Below, piece by piece: positions 63,229 to 64,000 of a stretch of 64,000 bases of DNA. Location of the stretch: positions 1,364,001-1,428,000 of the forward strand of contig NZ_VRUR01000002.1 in assembly GCF_008040165.1 (NCBI RefSeq). Direction: 5' to 3'. The stretch is from Flagellimonas hymeniacidonis (GTDB taxonomy: Bacteria > Bacteroidota > Bacteroidia > Flavobacteriales > Flavobacteriaceae). The notes beneath the pieces were generated by a model, which ran no database searches, was not told the origin of the DNA, and saw nothing but the letters and a program-made list of their open reading frames with translations. The position numbers and the translations under genes were made by a program. How positions within the stretch are numbered: the first letter of the stretch is position 1; each line of letters starts with the position of its first letter.

Positions 63229-63571
63229 CTTATTTTATTAATTTCTAAATCCCTAATCTCACATATAAAAGTGCCATTTTGTGTTTTTTTAGACATTATT
63301 TTCTTTAGAAATCATTGAGATAGTTCCTTCTATTTAAAGGATTTACCACTGACTATGGTTTCATTTTAAAATAGCGTAATTTCATAGCACAGGGCATTAA
63401 TCCTTACAGCTCTGCTGATCATAATACTCTCAACTATAGATTCTTTGTATTGCATTAGAAAAGAGGACGTGAAAACTTTATCTTCTCAACATATGCACTT
63501 AATCATTTATCCATGCCGTCCACTAGAATCAATTTTTTGTCGACCTTTATAAGTGCAGAAAAGAAACCAAT
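63229..63571. other. 343-base gap upstream of the DUF4249 gene
   Basis: AT-rich. I see no convincing promoter with both elements, no RNA gene and no open frame with coding character. It probably contains the promoter of the DUF4249 gene. Confidence 0.5.
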
Positions 63572-64000
63572 ATGCCCAAGTTTATTAAAAAAAAATGCTT
63601 TTGCTATTGGAGAGGGTTGTTATGTTATAGTCTTATAATTTTCCATATGGGGTGTGTTGACCCTGTAGAACCCATTTTCGAAAACGAAGAAGGGTTGATT
63701 TATGTAGATGCTTTTTTGTCAACAACCTTGGGTTCTTCTTTTGTTACCGTATCGGAATCGGTCTTGGATTTTGACAGGCTGAGATTTAATTTTTTAAACG
63801 ATGCCGAAGTCAAATATCGGAATGTAGAAACCAATTTAGAAGTTTCCCTAATATCCCAAGAAAACACCTATGTTCCACCATCTGATTTTGCTGCTGAGGA
63901 AGGAAGCGTCTGGGAGCTTTCCATTTTTCTGCCAGATGGCACGGAGTATCGGTCTTCACCTGAACGGATTTCGGAGCCCGTTGCTATTGCAGATATCCGC
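63572..64000 (+). CDS. DUF4249-type lipoprotein, 3' end outside window
   Basis: The frame is open from ATG 63572 to the window end (143 codons). The signal region LLCYSLIIFHMGCVDP has a lipobox-like HMGC, followed by VEPIFENEEGLIYVDAFLSTTLGSSFVTVSES. The sequence, with DFDRLRFNFLNDAEVKYRN and WELSIFLPDGTEYRSSPERIS, matches the N-terminal half of DUF4249 proteins. These outer-membrane lipoproteins are usually encoded next to a TonB-dependent receptor, which may lie just beyond the window. Confidence 0.78.
   Translation, partial: MPKFIKKKCFCYWRGLLCYSLIIFHMGCVDPVEPIFENEEGLIYVDAFLSTTLGSSFVTVSESVLDFDRLRFNFLNDAEVKYRNVETNLEVSLISQENTYVPPSDFAAEEGSVWELSIFLPDGTEYRSSPERISEPVAIADIR

Noticed and set aside
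1..64000. Prophage, insertion sequences, CRISPR arrays, restriction or toxin-antitoxin systems
   Set aside because: No transposase, integrase, Cas or typical defence genes were found, and no regular spacer-repeat pattern was seen.

Overview
The window reads as chromosomal DNA of a marine-type member of the Flavobacteriaceae (Bacteroidota). The evidence is the AT-rich sequence, promoters of the Bacteroidota type (TTTG, 19-20 bases, TAnnTTTG) in front of both tRNAs and the HU gene, near absence of Shine-Dalgarno sequences, many exported enzymes and lipoproteins, a menaquinone gene cluster, and lineage-typical families (DUF2853, DUF2911, DUF4249, DUF4290, CcsBA fusion, TonB plug and carboxypeptidase-like domains). 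I see no insertion sequence, prophage, CRISPR array or obvious pseudogene. Genes are densely packed, and many convergent pairs abut or overlap.

Layout. 1-6.7 kb: the end of a methylcrotonyl-CoA-type carboxyltransferase, two tandem exported proteins with a TonB plug but no barrel (one also has a von Willebrand A domain), and an M24 peptidase. 6.7-19.3 kb, minus strand: menE, a CPBP protease, menC, a TPR histidine kinase, a LytTR regulator, menA, a SPOR-like protein, a CvfB-like S1 protein, DUF2853, menD, menF and a menI-like thioesterase. This is most of the menaquinone route; menB and menH are not here. 19.3-26.9 kb: an esterase, a YD-repeat-like exported protein, a hydroxyproline catabolic set (oxidase, epimerase, DapA-like deaminase) with a divergent AraC regulator, an M28 lipoprotein peptidase and tRNA-His. 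27-34 kb: a second TPR kinase, a MATE / PLP sulfur-amino-acid enzyme / bshB1 operon and an M14 lipoprotein. 34-39 kb: CcsBA, then an ECF sigma factor divergent from a DoxX-like protein and a His-rich lipoprotein.

39-46.6 kb: DUF2520, KdsC-like, Maf, a lipoprotein, a large PIG-L protein, an unlisted 33-residue membrane peptide and a sodium:solute symporter. 46.7-54.7 kb: DUF2911, an SRPBCC/SDR/photolyase operon, an M20 hydrolase, an exported VOC protein, a pirin and a ChbG/YdjC deacetylase. 54.7-64 kb: MurA (Asp in place of the catalytic Cys), DUF4290, DUF493, an AAA ATPase, recQ, fmt, HU, YqgE, a class IV aminotransferase, a START-like protein, tRNA-Met and the start of a DUF4249 lipoprotein cut by the window end.

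The strongest unusual signals are regulatory. The ECF sigma gene and the DoxX gene share two mirror-image promoters with identical cores (GTAAC, 16 bases, TATCTAAAG) around an 18-bp palindrome. The photolyase operon promoter carries three TTGAA repeats spaced exactly 11 bp, the operator geometry of CarH-type light sensors. Also notable are the barrel-less VWA/plug pair, the symporter-linked micropeptide, a possible small RNA between the LytTR gene and its kinase, and a nested inverted-repeat element upstream of the MATE gene. All functional calls come from reading the sequence; no searches were run.
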